DNA of 64,000 bases from Limosilactobacillus rudii. GTDB lineage: Bacteria; Bacillota; Bacilli; Lactobacillales; Lactobacillaceae. The first letter of the stretch is position 1. Every line of letters starts with the position of its first letter. Under the pieces are notes generated by a model. The model saw only the letters and a list, made by a program, of their open reading frames with translations. It ran no database searches and had not been told where the DNA came from. The translations under genes were made by a program, and so were the position numbers. The DNA is taken from NCBI RefSeq assembly GCF_014145455.1, contig NZ_JACIVB010000062.1:62001-126000 (forward strand). Reading direction: 5' to 3'. Below are positions 34,957-44,358 of this stretch, one piece after another.

Positions 34957-35106
34957 ATGCGTGTCAACATTACACTTGAATGTACTTCATGCCACGAACG
35001 GACTTACTTAACTAGCAAGAACCGTCGTCACAACCCAGATCGTCTTGAATTAAACAAGTACTGTCCACGGGAACAAAAGGTTACATTACACCGGGAAACT
35101 AAGTAA
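34957..35106 (+). CDS. rpmG: Ribosomal protein bL33, one zinc ligand missing
   Basis: A 49-residue 50S protein, [20 protein letters not shown] at the start. The first pair of zinc cysteines (CTSC) is present, but the second motif is YCPREQ with only one cysteine, so full four-Cys zinc binding is lost. Firmicutes often carry several L33 copies switched by zinc. This looks like an intermediate or zinc-independent form. The ATG at 34957 follows TTTGGAGGTC. A terminator follows at 35121-35152. Confidence 0.96.
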   Translation: MRVNITLECTSCHERTYLTSKNRRHNPDRLELNKYCPREQKVTLHRETK

Positions 35107-35120
35107 TGACCTACTAGGAG

Positions 35121-35152
35121 GGGCTGAGGAATTTTTCCTTAGTCCTTTTTTT
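35121..35152 (+). terminator. Terminator after rpmG
   Basis: GGGCTGAGGAA (35121-35131) pairs with TTCCTTAGTCC (35135-35145), followed by T7. Confidence 0.88.
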
Positions 35153-35210
35153 ACAGAGAAAGATAAGTAGTATTTTTTACTTTTGTGTCAGTTGTTTTCT
35201 AAAAAAACGC

Positions 35211-35239
35211 TTGCATAAATTCGCACAAGCGGTGATAAT
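35211..35239 (+). promoter_or_regulatory. Promoter of the fthC-rhomboid-glk operon
   Basis: TTGCAT (35211-35216), 17-base spacer, GATAAT (35234-35239). CGCTTG/CAAGCG form an inverted repeat overlapping the -35 box and spacer. Confidence 0.7.
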
Positions 35240-35289
35240 AAAAGCTGATACCGTTTGTTATTTCACTATAAAGGAGCGGTCATAACGTA

Positions 35290-35844
35290 ATGGCTTATTC
35301 AAAGAAAGAATTACGGCAAGCATACATTGCACGCCTGCAACAATTAGACTTAAATACACGGCTTTACGAAGAACGACGGTTAGCATCACTCTTGTATGAT
35401 CAACCTGAATGGCTAAATGCCAAAACGATTGCGACTACTTTGAGTCAGTCTTTTGAGATTGATACTGCGCCAATCATTCTTCATGCTCGTCATATGGGGC
35501 AGCAAGTTGTTATTCCGCGGACGTTACCAAATCGTCAAATGGAATTTGTTGAGTTAAATGAAGATACTGATTTTGATGAGACATCATTTGGAATATTGGA
35601 GCCACGTCAAGGAAAGGTTTATTCTCCAGATGAGATTGACTTAATAGTGGTTCCGGGAGTAGCGTTTACTGTTTCTGGGCACCGAATTGGTTTTGGTGGC
35701 GGTTATTATGATCGCTATCTTCAAAATTATAATGGACCAACGATTTCAATGGCGTTAACTACTCAGTTAGCTAATGAAAATGAATGGTTGCCAGAAGAGT
35801 TTGATCAACATATAGATAAGGTATTATACTTACCGGAGATATAA
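35290..35844 (+). CDS. 5-formyltetrahydrofolate cyclo-ligase
   Basis: A 184-residue enzyme converting 5-formyl-THF and ATP to 5,10-methenyl-THF. The family core is visible as DLIVVPGVAFTVSGHRIGFGGGYYDRYL (about 118-145), which holds the phosphate-binding glycine loop. The start follows AAAGGAGCGG. It opens an operon with rhomboid, YqgQ, glucokinase and the rhodanese-like gene. folD, which makes the same methenyl-THF pool, is elsewhere in this window at 61.3 kb. Confidence 0.93.
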   Translation: MAYSKKELRQAYIARLQQLDLNTRLYEERRLASLLYDQPEWLNAKTIATTLSQSFEIDTAPIILHARHMGQQVVIPRTLPNRQMEFVELNEDTDFDETSFGILEPRQGKVYSPDEIDLIVVPGVAFTVSGHRIGFGGGYYDRYLQNYNGPTISMALTTQLANENEWLPEEFDQHIDKVLYLPEI

Positions 35845-35846
35845 AA

Positions 35847-36506
35847 ATGCGGTCGCAGGGATTAAAATTAGCGCCGGTAACACTTACTTTGATAGTTTTT
35901 CAAGTTCTTGTTTATTGCTGGTTAGTTTATGTAGGTGGGTCTACCAATACAATGGTACTCCTTAATGCAGGTGCAAGGAGTACTGTTTTGATTAAAGACG
36001 GGCAGTGGTGGCGCTTGATATCACCTGTGTTTTTACACGTTGGACTGTCACATTTGGTTATTAATAGCGTGACGCTTTTATATATTGGTCGCTATATTGA
36101 AGAGTTTTTCGGTCATTGGCGAATGATTGTAATATATTTTGTTAGTGCAATTTTCGGCAATTTAGCTAGTGCAGTTTTGATGCCAACAACTATTTCAGCA
36201 GGCGCTAGCACGGCGATATTTGGCCTATTTGGCGCTTTTTTGATGCTTGGTGTTTGTTTTCACCATAATGTTATTGTGCGTGTTTTGAGTCGAACCTTTT
36301 TTCTCTTCATTATAATTAATATTGTAATGGATATTTTTCTTTCAGGCATTGATCTGGTAGGGCATATTGGTGGATTGTTCGGCGGCTTTTTCATTGCGTT
36401 TGTTGTTGGGGCCCCATTATTAGGAAATATTAACTTGATAAAGCGGTTCCTAAGTGGCACTATATTAACTGTGAGTTTGATAATACTGACTCTAGAATTG
36501 AAGTGA
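35847..36506 (+). CDS. Rhomboid family intramembrane serine protease
   Basis: A 219-residue membrane protein with about six or seven helices. Rhomboid signatures are WWRLISPVFLHVGLSHLVINS, the catalytic serine in GASTAIFGLFG, and the histidine in VGHIGGLFGGF. The usual GxSG reads GAST, a change next to the serine. Gram-positive homologues (GluP) can be active proteases. It starts two bases after the cyclo-ligase stop. Substrates unknown. Confidence 0.9.
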   Translation: MRSQGLKLAPVTLTLIVFQVLVYCWLVYVGGSTNTMVLLNAGARSTVLIKDGQWWRLISPVFLHVGLSHLVINSVTLLYIGRYIEEFFGHWRMIVIYFVSAIFGNLASAVLMPTTISAGASTAIFGLFGAFLMLGVCFHHNVIVRVLSRTFFLFIIINIVMDIFLSGIDLVGHIGGLFGGFFIAFVVGAPLLGNINLIKRFLSGTILTVSLIILTLELK

Positions 36507-36512
36507 TAATTT

Positions 36513-36752
36513 ATGGCAGTCACCTCACGAACATACCGTACGTTATATGATGTTCAACAGTTGCTAAAAGAATTTAATGTGTTTGTATATGTTGGCAAGC
36601 GATTATATGATATAGAATTGATGGCAATCGAGCTGGATAATTTATACCAATCCGGTGTCATTGATAACTCGACGTATGCGAAGGCTAAGATTGTTTTGCG
36701 AAAAGAACATCGTGAAGAACAAACGAGAATTAAAAGGGGTAAACTATATTAA
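36513..36752 (+). CDS. YqgQ family protein (DUF910)
   Basis: A 79-residue soluble protein of the YqgQ/DUF910 family, predicted to be mostly helical, with RTLYDVQQLLKEFNVFVYVGKRLYD at the N-terminus written here in part: TLYDVQQLLKEF and VYVGKRLYDIELM. The function is unknown, although the family is almost always located directly upstream of glucokinase. It ends in a basic tail (KRGKLY), and the next gene starts 22 bases later. Confidence 0.88.
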   Translation: MAVTSRTYRTLYDVQQLLKEFNVFVYVGKRLYDIELMAIELDNLYQSGVIDNSTYAKAKIVLRKEHREEQTRIKRGKLY

Positions 36753-36774
36753 GTTCCCCAGGAAAGGAATCATT

Positions 36775-37746
36775 ATGGCTAAAAAATTAATTGGTGTTGA
36801 CCTTGGTGGTACTACTATCAAGTTTGCAATTTTAACGGAGAACGGTGAAATCCAACAAAAGTGGTCATTACGGACCAACATTTTGGACGATGGTTCACAT
36901 ATTGTCCCAGATATCATTGACTCAATTAATCACCACCTTGATTTATATAAGATGACACGTGACCAGTTTATTGGAATTGGTATGGGAACTCCAGGTACAA
37001 TTGACCGTGAAAAGGGAACAGTTGTAGGAGCATATAACTTAAATTGGAAGACTGTCCAAAATGTTAAAGAACAAATTGAACAAGGTACAGGAATGAATTT
37101 TGCCCTTGATAACGATGCTAACGTTGCTGCTCTTGGTGAACGTTGGAAAGGTGCCGGTAATGAAGGTGACGATGTTGCGTTCATGACTCTTGGTACTGGT
37201 GTCGGTGGTGGACTTATCTCGAATGGTAAGTTGATCCACGGAGTTGTTGGTGCCGGTGGTGAAGTTGGCCACATGATTGTTAAGCCAAATGGATACCTTT
37301 GTACTTGTGGTAATCGTGGATGCCTTGAACAGTATGCATCAGCTACTGGGATTGTTCATATCGCTCAGGACAAAGCTGAAGAATATGAAGGTAACAGCCG
37401 ATTGAAGGCAATGATTGATAATGGTGATGAAATTACTGCTAAAATCGTTTTTGACCTTGCAAAGGAAAATGACTATTTAGCAAATACTGTTGTCGATGAA
37501 GTCTGCTTCTATCTTGGATTAGCCGCTGCAAACTTGAGTAATGCTCTTAACCCAGAATATCTTGTTATCGGTGGTGGAGTTTCAGCAGCTGGTGAATTCT
37601 TATTAAAACGAGTAAAGCAAAACTTCGAAAAGTTTGCGTTCCCAACTGTACGGACTTCAACTCAATTGAAGTTAGCTGAATTGGGTAATGATGCAGGGGT
37701 TATTGGTGCCGCATCATTAGCTCGGCAATTCGTTAATGAAGATTAA
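36775..37746 (+). CDS. glk: Glucokinase (ROK family)
   Basis: A 323-residue ATP-dependent glucose kinase. The phosphate-binding DLGGTTIKFA is at the N-terminus, and the ROK catalytic region GTPGTIDREKG, NDANVAALGE and the zinc-binding CTCGNRGCLEQYAS are intact. The ATG at 36775 follows CAGGAAAGGAATC; the longer open frame upstream is an overlap with yqgQ. It feeds free glucose, for example from disaccharide hydrolysis, into central metabolism. Confidence 0.95.
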   Translation: MAKKLIGVDLGGTTIKFAILTENGEIQQKWSLRTNILDDGSHIVPDIIDSINHHLDLYKMTRDQFIGIGMGTPGTIDREKGTVVGAYNLNWKTVQNVKEQIEQGTGMNFALDNDANVAALGERWKGAGNEGDDVAFMTLGTGVGGGLISNGKLIHGVVGAGGEVGHMIVKPNGYLCTCGNRGCLEQYASATGIVHIAQDKAEEYEGNSRLKAMIDNGDEITAKIVFDLAKENDYLANTVVDEVCFYLGLAAANLSNALNPEYLVIGGGVSAAGEFLLKRVKQNFEKFAFPTVRTSTQLKLAELGNDAGVIGAASLARQFVNED

Positions 37747-37771
37747 TTTTAGTTTATAAGGGGAAATGATA

Positions 37772-38185
37772 GTGGTACTTGGAGTTAGCTCTGGTTTGAT
37801 GATTCTTAATGCAGTAATCTTAATCATCTTACTGGTATGGATTTTCAGTTGGGCATTTCAGACTTATCGTCGTAAGCATTATGCGACCGTATTAAGCCAA
37901 GAAGATTTTAAAAAAGGAATGCGTAAAGCACAGGTAATTGATCTTCGTCAAGAAAATGAATTTAAGAGTGGACATATTCTTGGTGCGCGTAATTTGCCTT
38001 ACCCATATCTCCGCCAGCAATATGGTGAATTACGTAAGGACCTACCAGTTTATCTTTATGACGAAGGGATGACGTTAAGCACCCAGGCAGTAGCCTTTTT
38101 AGGTAAGCATGGATACGATCACCTGTACATTTTAAAAGATGGTTACCGCACATGGGACGGTAAGACTAAAAAGTCCAAGTATTAA
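37772..38185 (+). CDS. Membrane-anchored rhodanese-like protein, no catalytic cysteine
   Basis: A 137-residue protein: one N-terminal membrane helix (about 5-30) followed by a rhodanese fold (about 45-137). The active-site loop that normally reads CxxG(R/T) is YDEGMTLS, so the sulfur-accepting cysteine is missing and transferase activity is unlikely. GTG 37772 is chosen over ATG 37766 because AAGGGG is eight bases from it but only two from the ATG. It ends the glk operon, followed by a terminator at 38227-38260. Confidence 0.8.
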   Translation: MVLGVSSGLMILNAVILIILLVWIFSWAFQTYRRKHYATVLSQEDFKKGMRKAQVIDLRQENEFKSGHILGARNLPYPYLRQQYGELRKDLPVYLYDEGMTLSTQAVAFLGKHGYDHLYILKDGYRTWDGKTKKSKY

Positions 38186-38226
38186 AGCACAAGGCTATTA
38201 CTTGTGTTCACAAAATTTATCCAAAA

Positions 38227-38260
38227 AAGGGCCGATGACAAAAGTCACAGCCCTTCTTTT
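38227..38260. terminator. Bidirectional terminator, rhodanese-like/DUF3042
   Basis: AAGGGC (38227-38232) with GCCCTT (38250-38255) plus inner TGAC/GTCA; T-rich on both strands. Confidence 0.8.
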
Positions 38261-38281
38261 ATTTATAACATTAGTTGTTTA

Positions 38282-38458
38282 TTATAGTTGGTGTGCGGAA
38301 CGACCCTTCCGAATAGCAGCTCGGCGGTTTTGATCAAACTTTTCTTCTTCTTCTTCGGCAGGCTTAATAACCGTTTTGTGGAAAGTTAAAACCCCGCTAG
38401 CGATTGCTGCAACTGTTGCTAAACTTCCAACTAAAATACCCTTTGCTAATTGTTTCAT
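38282..38458 (-). CDS. DUF3042 family mini-protein
   Basis: A 58-residue protein that begins MKQLAKGILVGSLATV and ends NRRAAIRKGRSAHQL. One membrane helix covers about residues 5-26, followed by an acidic EEEEE run and a basic tail. This matches the DUF3042 family, which is common in Lactobacillales and has no known function. The start at 38458 is preceded by GAGGAGG; a competing ATG five bases earlier gives only a two-codon frame. It converges with the rhodanese-like gene. Confidence 0.9.
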   Translation of the reverse strand: MKQLAKGILVGSLATVAAIASGVLTFHKTVIKPAEEEEEKFDQNRRAAIRKGRSAHQL

Positions 38459-38572
38459 AACATAAAACCTCCTCGAATTTATAGGTTACCTCCATTATGC
38501 AAGAATTAATGGTGATTTACCAGTAAGAAGGATAAGTTTTAGCATAAAATTTATAAAAATGGAGAGTTATAT

Positions 38573-39496
38573 ATGAATAAAGTAATTGCAATTGTCGGTC
38601 CGACAGCGGTAGGTAAGACATCTTTATCGATTAAACTGGCACAAGAGCTTAATGGTGAAGTTATTTCAGGGGATTCAATGCAAGTTTATCGCCATTTAGA
38701 TATTGGAACTGCTAAAGTAATGCCGGAAGAAATGGCAGGAATTACTCACCACCTCATCAATATTTGTAATATCGATGAACGATTTTCGGCCGCCCGCTTT
38801 AAAAAAATGGCAGATAAAAAGATTATTGAAATAACTGGTCGTGATCATCTACCAATTATTGCTGGCGGGACAGGATTCTATTTGCAGACCCTAACAGATA
38901 ATCTAGCCCTAGGCGGTGATCAATTTGATCAAAAAACATTAGAGATTAGAAATTATTGGAAGTCTCAGGTAAAAGCAAAAGGACCTGAGTATGTCTGGAA
39001 TCAATTAAAACAAAAGGATATCAATGCTAGTAAACAGATTCCGGTTGGTAATACACGCCGCGTAATCAGGGCGCTTGAGGTAATTGAAAAGACGGGACAG
39101 CTCTTCTCTGAACAGCCACAATATCAGCCTGAAAACGATTTTTTACTAATTGGCTTAACTACGGATCGGTCAGTCTTGTATGATCGAATTAATAAGCGGG
39201 TTGATTTAATGGTTGAAAATGGATTACTTGAGGAAGCAAAGTGGTTGTATGACAATGGTGGTGAAAAACTTCCGGCGGGGAAGGGAATTGGTTATCATGA
39301 ACTTTTTCCTTACTTTCGGGGAGAATGTAGTCTTGATGATGCGATTGCTAAAATAAAGCAGGACTCGCGCCACTATGCTAAACGGCAGTTAACGTGGTTT
39401 AGAAATAAGGCTGATACACATTGGTATGACCTATTAAGTAAACCAACACAGATTAATCAGATTAGGCAATTAATCGATGATTGGTTAAAAAAGTAA
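38573..39496 (+). CDS. miaA: tRNA dimethylallyltransferase
   Basis: A 307-residue enzyme that adds an isopentenyl group to A37 of tRNAs reading U-starting codons. The P-loop GPTAVGKT is at residues 9-16, with DSMQVYRHLDIGTAK and PIIAGGTGFYLQ typical of the family. Length is standard. A weak GGAGAG precedes the ATG. In many Firmicutes hfq, hflX or glnR follow; here glnA follows directly. Confidence 0.96.
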   Translation: MNKVIAIVGPTAVGKTSLSIKLAQELNGEVISGDSMQVYRHLDIGTAKVMPEEMAGITHHLINICNIDERFSAARFKKMADKKIIEITGRDHLPIIAGGTGFYLQTLTDNLALGGDQFDQKTLEIRNYWKSQVKAKGPEYVWNQLKQKDINASKQIPVGNTRRVIRALEVIEKTGQLFSEQPQYQPENDFLLIGLTTDRSVLYDRINKRVDLMVENGLLEEAKWLYDNGGEKLPAGKGIGYHELFPYFRGECSLDDAIAKIKQDSRHYAKRQLTWFRNKADTHWYDLLSKPTQINQIRQLIDDWLKK

Positions 39497-39545
39497 AGTA
39501 TCGATAGTTTAATTACTTTAATTAGAATAAAGGTCTAAAATAGAA

Positions 39546-39580
39546 TTGACTTATAAACAGTCTATTGTTATTCTATGACA
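39546..39580 (+). promoter_or_regulatory. glnA promoter with GlnR-like operator
   Basis: TTGACT (39546-39551), 17-base spacer, TATTCT (39569-39574). TGTTATTCTATGACA (39566-39580) is an imperfect palindrome covering the -10 box and resembling the GlnR/TnrA site TGTNAN7TNACA, but with shorter spacing. Confidence 0.5.
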
Positions 39581-39662
39581 CAGTGTAAGGAGAACAGTAA
39601 TAAGTTTGATTGGTATAGGTCAATATTAATTACTGAGATTGTATGAAAGGGAATGAAGTTTT

Positions 39663-41006
39663 ATGGGTAAGCACGTATTTACAAAAGATGAAGTTCGTCA
39701 GATGGTGAAGGATGAAGATATTCATTTCTTACGAGTAATGTTTACTGATTTATTAGGGACAATTAAGAGCGTTGATTTACCAGTTAGTCAACTAGATAAA
39801 TTAATGGATAATAAGATTATGTTTGATGGCTCATCAATTGACGGTTTTGTTCGAATTGAAGAAAGTGATATGTATCTTTACCCTGATATGTCCACTTGGT
39901 TAGCATTCCCATGGGGGGCCGAACACGGTAAGGTTGCACGAGTAATCTGCAGTGTTTATAAAACTGATGGTACTCCGTTTGAAGGGGATCCCCGTAATAA
40001 TTTAAAGCGTGTTCTTGAAGATATGCGTAAGATGGGCTTTAAGGACTTTAACATTGGTCCAGAACCAGAATTTTTCCTTTTCAAGACAGATGATAAGGGT
40101 AATCCGACTACTAACCTTAATGATAAAGAAAATTACTTTGATATGGAACCATCTGATCCAGGTGAGGATTGTCGGCGTGATATTGTGTTGGCTCTTGAAA
40201 AGATGGGCTTTGATGTTGAGGCTGCCCACCACGAAGTTGCTCCTGGTCAGCATGAAGTCGACTTTAAGTATTCTGATGCCCTAGAAGCAGCTGACAATAT
40301 TCAGACTTTTAAGTTTGTTGTAAAGACGATTGCTAAGAAGTATGGCTTTCATGCTACTTTCATGCCTAAACCATTGTCTGGAATTAATGGTTCGGGAATG
40401 CACCTTAATATGTCACTTTTTAAACAAGATGGCACTAATGCCTTTTATGATGAAAGTGATAAGGATAAATTATCAGCGACTGCCTATCATTTCCTTGGTG
40501 GATTAATGAAGCATGCTCGTAGTTACACGGCTATTTGTAACCCTATCGTAAACTCGTATAAGCGGTTGGTACCAGGTTATGAAGCCCCAGTTTATGTTGC
40601 GTGGTCCACTTCTAACCGGTCCCCACTTGTTCGCGTTCCAAGTGATCGGGGGATGGGCACAAGGCTTGAATTGCGTTCAGCTGATCCATCAGCAAACCCT
40701 TACTTAGCAATTGCAGCTGTTCTCGAAGCAGGGCTTGATGGATTACGTAATAGTTTGCCACCAATCCATAACGTTGATGAAAATATCTATACGATGACCA
40801 AAGTAGAACGGGCAGAAAAAGATATTCGTGATTTACCAGATACATTGCACAATGCATTGAAGTCATTAGCTCAAGATGATGTCATCAAGGGTTCAATGGG
40901 TGAACACCTTTACGAAAGTTTTATGAAAGCAAAGACCCGCGAGTATGCTTCATACCGTCAACATGTTTCTGATTGGGAACGTCAGCACTATATGGAACAA
41001 TACTAA
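39663..41006 (+). CDS. glnA: Glutamine synthetase (type I)
   Basis: A 447-residue ATP-dependent glutamate-ammonia ligase of the GSI-alpha type, which has feedback control by glutamine and no adenylylation loop. Signatures include FDGSSIDGF (beta-grasp), [20 protein letters not shown] and [12 protein letters not shown]. It starts at ATG 39663 after GAAAGGGAATG. glnR, usually directly upstream, is absent from this locus, although a GlnR-like site covers the promoter. Confidence 0.97.
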   Translation: MGKHVFTKDEVRQMVKDEDIHFLRVMFTDLLGTIKSVDLPVSQLDKLMDNKIMFDGSSIDGFVRIEESDMYLYPDMSTWLAFPWGAEHGKVARVICSVYKTDGTPFEGDPRNNLKRVLEDMRKMGFKDFNIGPEPEFFLFKTDDKGNPTTNLNDKENYFDMEPSDPGEDCRRDIVLALEKMGFDVEAAHHEVAPGQHEVDFKYSDALEAADNIQTFKFVVKTIAKKYGFHATFMPKPLSGINGSGMHLNMSLFKQDGTNAFYDESDKDKLSATAYHFLGGLMKHARSYTAICNPIVNSYKRLVPGYEAPVYVAWSTSNRSPLVRVPSDRGMGTRLELRSADPSANPYLAIAAVLEAGLDGLRNSLPPIHNVDENIYTMTKVERAEKDIRDLPDTLHNALKSLAQDDVIKGSMGEHLYESFMKAKTREYASYRQHVSDWERQHYMEQY

Positions 41007-41063
41007 TGACAAAGCTTACTAGTTTATTAATACTACTGAGATGTTGACAATTAAATAACGTAA

Positions 41064-41140
41064 AAAAACACTTATGCAACATTTTGGCAACGAATTCATA
41101 GTTTATTGAGTGAATTGCGCAATGTTTGTTGAGTGTTTTT
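41064..41140 (+). terminator. Terminator after glnA
   Basis: A long imperfect hairpin: AAAAACACT (from 41064) with AGTGTTTTT (41132-41140), and inner AACATT/AATGTT and ATTC/GAAT stems. Confidence 0.75.
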
Positions 41141-41160
41141 GTATGAATCAGTTACTTGAA

Positions 41161-41237
41161 TTGACAAATATATTCTTTCATATACAATTATATTTGTTGC
41201 ATTAAGGGGCGGCATTGTTTAGTGAAAATAATGCCCC
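41161..41237 (+). promoter_or_regulatory. gltX promoter and leader hairpin
   Basis: TTGACA (41161-41166), 16-base spacer and TACAAT (41183-41188). Downstream, GGGGCGGCATT (41207-41217) and AATGCCCC (41230-41237) form a leader hairpin about 85 bases before gltX. No T-box sequence is present. This explains the 315-base gap between glnA and gltX. Confidence 0.55.
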
Positions 41238-41321
41238 ATTACATGGTTGTTAGAAGTTTCTAGCATGCAATTAGAATAGAGATTACGATATCTCGATGTT
41301 ACTAAAGGAGAGTCTTAGATC

Positions 41322-42827
41322 ATGGATCAAAAGGTCAGAGTTCGATATGCACCTAGTCCAACAGGTTTCTTGCATATTGGAAATGCTCAATCAGCATTAT
41401 TTAATTATTTATTTGCACGTCACTTTAACGGTACGATGGTATTACGGATTGAAGATACTGATACTAAGCGTAATGTTAAAGATGGTGAAGCAAGTCAACG
41501 AGAAAACCTTCATTGGTTAGGGATTGACTGGGATGAAGGTCCAAATAAGCCAAATCCAAAGTACGCTCCATATCGTCAAAGTGAACGTAACAAGGAAGGC
41601 ATCTACCACAAGTATATTCAAGAACTATTGGATAAGGGAATTGCCTACAAGGATTATTCAACAGAAGAAGAACTAGCTGAAATGCGCGAACGGCAAAAGG
41701 CTAATAATGAACCGCCGCATTATGACGGTCGTTGGTATGGTAAGAGTGAAGAAGAACAAAAAGCTGCTGAAGCAAAGGGCTTAAAGCCAACTATTCGTTT
41801 CCATTTCCCTAAGAATCATGATTACGAATGGGATGATATTGCACGGGGCCATGTTTCATTTAATTCTGATAACCTTGGTGGGGATTTCATCATTGAAAAG
41901 AGTGATGGAATGCCAACTTATAACTTTGCGGTTGTTGTTGATGATCATACGATGGACATTACCCATGTTTTGCGTGGTGCTGATCATATTTCTAATACCC
42001 CAAAGCAAATCGCCATTTATGAAGCTTTGGGCTGGGATCACCCAACATTCTGTCATATTCCATTGATTTTTAATCCAAAGACTCGGAAGAAGTTAAGTAA
42101 GCGGGATAAGGATACCCTTCAATTTATCAGTGAATATAAGAAGCATGGTTACCTTCATGAAGCAATTTTCAACTTTATTGCGTTCTTAGGTTGGTCACCA
42201 GTTGGCGAACGTGAAATTTATTCTAAAGACGAATTAATTAAGGTATACGACCCTAAACGGATGTCAAAAGCTCCAGCATACTTCGATCAAAAGAAGCTCG
42301 ATTGGATGAATGCTCAATATATTAAGAGTATGTCAGTAGATGAATTAGCTGACCGTACCAAGGAACTTGTCAAAGAAGGTGAGACTGAAGAAGCAGCACG
42401 CCTTCAAAGCATTCCTGAAGATCAGTTGACGGAATTGCTTAAGAAGACAATTAATGTTCACCAACGTGATGTTAATAAGCTCCTTGAAGTTATTCAATAT
42501 GCATGGTCATACTACACTGTTCTTGATCAATCATTTAACTATGACCTCCTTAAAGATAATGAAGACTTTGCTAATGATGACGTTTTAGCTGTCATTAAGG
42601 GCTTAAAAGATAAGCTGGTTAATGGTGGCGATGACCTTGACTATAGCCAAGCAATTAAAGAGGTTGGTAAAGAAACTGGTATTAAGGGACGTGGCTTATA
42701 CTTCCCACTAAACCTTGCCTTTACCGGTTCAACTTCTGCACCACAAATTTATGAGATTATGGATATCTATTCTCGTGATACTGATATTAAGTTACTTGAT
42801 CGGATGATTGAGGCATTCGAAAACTAA
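41322..42827 (+). CDS. gltX: Glutamyl-tRNA synthetase
   Basis: A 501-residue class I synthetase. The HIGH motif reads HIGN ([16 protein letters not shown]), and the KMSKS-type loop is KKLSKRD. Lactobacilli lack GlnRS, so this enzyme normally also charges tRNA-Gln with Glu for GatCAB to amidate; that is family knowledge. The neighbouring glnA makes the amide donor glutamine. AAAGGAGAG precedes the ATG at 41322. Confidence 0.97.
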   Translation: MDQKVRVRYAPSPTGFLHIGNAQSALFNYLFARHFNGTMVLRIEDTDTKRNVKDGEASQRENLHWLGIDWDEGPNKPNPKYAPYRQSERNKEGIYHKYIQELLDKGIAYKDYSTEEELAEMRERQKANNEPPHYDGRWYGKSEEEQKAAEAKGLKPTIRFHFPKNHDYEWDDIARGHVSFNSDNLGGDFIIEKSDGMPTYNFAVVVDDHTMDITHVLRGADHISNTPKQIAIYEALGWDHPTFCHIPLIFNPKTRKKLSKRDKDTLQFISEYKKHGYLHEAIFNFIAFLGWSPVGEREIYSKDELIKVYDPKRMSKAPAYFDQKKLDWMNAQYIKSMSVDELADRTKELVKEGETEEAARLQSIPEDQLTELLKKTINVHQRDVNKLLEVIQYAWSYYTVLDQSFNYDLLKDNEDFANDDVLAVIKGLKDKLVNGGDDLDYSQAIKEVGKETGIKGRGLYFPLNLAFTGSTSAPQIYEIMDIYSRDTDIKLLDRMIEAFEN

Positions 42828-42839
42828 AATTATAAAGAT

Positions 42840-42886
42840 AAGCATGGGACAACATATGAGTAATGTTGTTCTGTGCTTTTTATTTT
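42840..42886 (+). terminator. Terminator after gltX
   Basis: AAGCA..GACAACAT pairs with ATGTTGTT..GTGCTT, followed by a T-rich tail. Confidence 0.85.
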
Positions 42887-42939
42887 AAAGTGGCCTATAA
42901 TAAAATTGAGGAATTGAGTAAAAAGGGGATTTTAATAGT

Positions 42940-44121
42940 ATGACTGATATGAGTAAACATATGCGGAAAGTACTGAGTGATGTACCTACATTAAAGGTTT
43001 TTGATTTTTCACAATATGTTTCCAAGATTCCAGGAATCATTAAGTTTACAATTGGCGAACCGGATTTTGATACGCCAGCAGATGTAAAAGAAGCAGCAAT
43101 CAAAAGTATTGAAAATAATCGAACTCACTATGCTCCACAGCGAGGAACGACGGGATTGTTAACGGCAATAGCAGATACATTAGCAAAGAAATATGGGCTC
43201 CATTATGATCCCAAGACTGAGATTTTAGTTACTAACGGTGTAACTGAAGGAATTTATTCAGCGTTGACAGCAATTATTAATCCTGGGGATGTGGTGTTAG
43301 TTCCAACCCCGACATTTTCTATTTATTCACCTGATGTAATGATTGCAGGGGGAGTCCCAGTGGAAGTTGATACTTCAGCAACTAATTTCAAATTGACTCC
43401 AGAATTATTGCACAAATACTTGACTAAGTATGGTGATCGGGTCAAAGGATTAATTTTGGTAAACCCATCAAATCCAACCGGAATTGCTTACCGTCAGGAT
43501 GAAATAAATGAACTAGCCGAATTGCTCAAAAATAAACCGATTTTTACCATTTGTGATGAAATTTATAGTGAATTGAACTATGATGGTGAGTATTCAAGTA
43601 TGGCTAAAGTACTCCCAGAACAGACGATTTTAGCAAATGGCCTTTCAAAATCATATGCAATGACCGGATGGCGAATTGGTTACCTTTGCGCACCGGCTAA
43701 AGTAACATCACTAATTTTTAAAGTTCATGCTTTTGCTGTCACTGATATTGCAACTTTTGTTCAAGATGCTGCAGAGGCTGCATTGAGGGATGGAGATAAG
43801 GCAACGAGACAAATGGACCAGCAATATATCAAACGACGAGATTACATGTACCGGCGTCTTACAGAAATGGGATTCGATTGCACACAGCCGATGGGAGCCT
43901 TTTACATTTTTGCAAAGATTCCACCATTCCTGAATCAGGATGATAATGAGCTGATTTATCAACTTGCGAATGAAGCGAAGGTTGCTGTAACGGCGGGGTC
44001 TAACTTTGGCCGTGGCGGTGAAGGTTACTTACGCTTTAGTTATGCAACTAGTTTGGAGCAAATTAAAGAAGGAATGGATAGGTTAGCACGATTTTGCGAG
44101 CAGGCTAAAAATAAGAAATAG
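42940..44121 (+). CDS. Class I/II PLP-dependent aminotransferase
   Basis: A 393-residue fold-type I aminotransferase. The PLP lysine is in NGLSKSYAMTGWRIGY, with the substrate-binding arginine in the C-terminal YLRFSYA region and NPSNPTG in the middle. Close relatives include aspartate aminotransferase, aromatic aminotransferase and PatA (N-acetyl-diaminopimelate). The exact substrate cannot be chosen from the sequence. The start after AAAAAGGGGATT is clear; a second ATG three codons on is also possible. Confidence 0.88.
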   Translation: MTDMSKHMRKVLSDVPTLKVFDFSQYVSKIPGIIKFTIGEPDFDTPADVKEAAIKSIENNRTHYAPQRGTTGLLTAIADTLAKKYGLHYDPKTEILVTNGVTEGIYSALTAIINPGDVVLVPTPTFSIYSPDVMIAGGVPVEVDTSATNFKLTPELLHKYLTKYGDRVKGLILVNPSNPTGIAYRQDEINELAELLKNKPIFTICDEIYSELNYDGEYSSMAKVLPEQTILANGLSKSYAMTGWRIGYLCAPAKVTSLIFKVHAFAVTDIATFVQDAAEAALRDGDKATRQMDQQYIKRRDYMYRRLTEMGFDCTQPMGAFYIFAKIPPFLNQDDNELIYQLANEAKVAVTAGSNFGRGGEGYLRFSYATSLEQIKEGMDRLARFCEQAKNKK

Positions 44122-44128
44122 AAGAAGA

Positions 44129-44170
44129 AAAGAGACAGCGGTGTTCAAAAACATCTCTGTCTCTTTAAAA
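44129..44170. terminator. Bidirectional terminator after the aminotransferase
   Basis: AAAGAGACAG (44129-44138) pairs with CTGTCTCTTT (44157-44166). It serves the aminotransferase gene and the converging small ORF. Confidence 0.85.
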
Positions 44171-44197
44171 TATATAAGTGAATTGCTTCAAAAAAAG

Positions 44198-44323
44198 TTA
44201 TTCGCTCAGTTTTTTGGCGTCAGCATCAATCTTTGCAAAACCAGAACCATCTGGCTTCTTGCTGCCACGCTTTTCCATGGCTTTACGTGCCATTTCCTTA
44301 CGTTCTTGCTTACTAAGTGCCAT
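44198..44323 (-). CDS. Predicted 41-residue basic mini-protein
   Basis: A small open frame, beginning MALSKQERKEMARKAMEKRG and ending AKIDADAKKLSE. It is helical, strongly charged and soluble-looking. Support for a real gene: a GAGGCG ribosome-binding region before the ATG at 44323, a promoter-like TTGCAT-16-TATAAT on the minus strand near 44400-44427, a 10-bp inverted repeat in its leader (44359-44389), and a terminator right after it. I do not recognise a named family or function. Confidence 0.65.
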   Translation of the reverse strand: MALSKQERKEMARKAMEKRGSKKPDGSGFAKIDADAKKLSE

Positions 44324-44358
44324 AAATAACTTCGCCTCTTTCCGAAACGCTTCAACAA

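Noticed and set aside
36930-37274. Long antisense frames inside glk
   Set aside because: Complement of a codon-biased gene; no start signals or family match.
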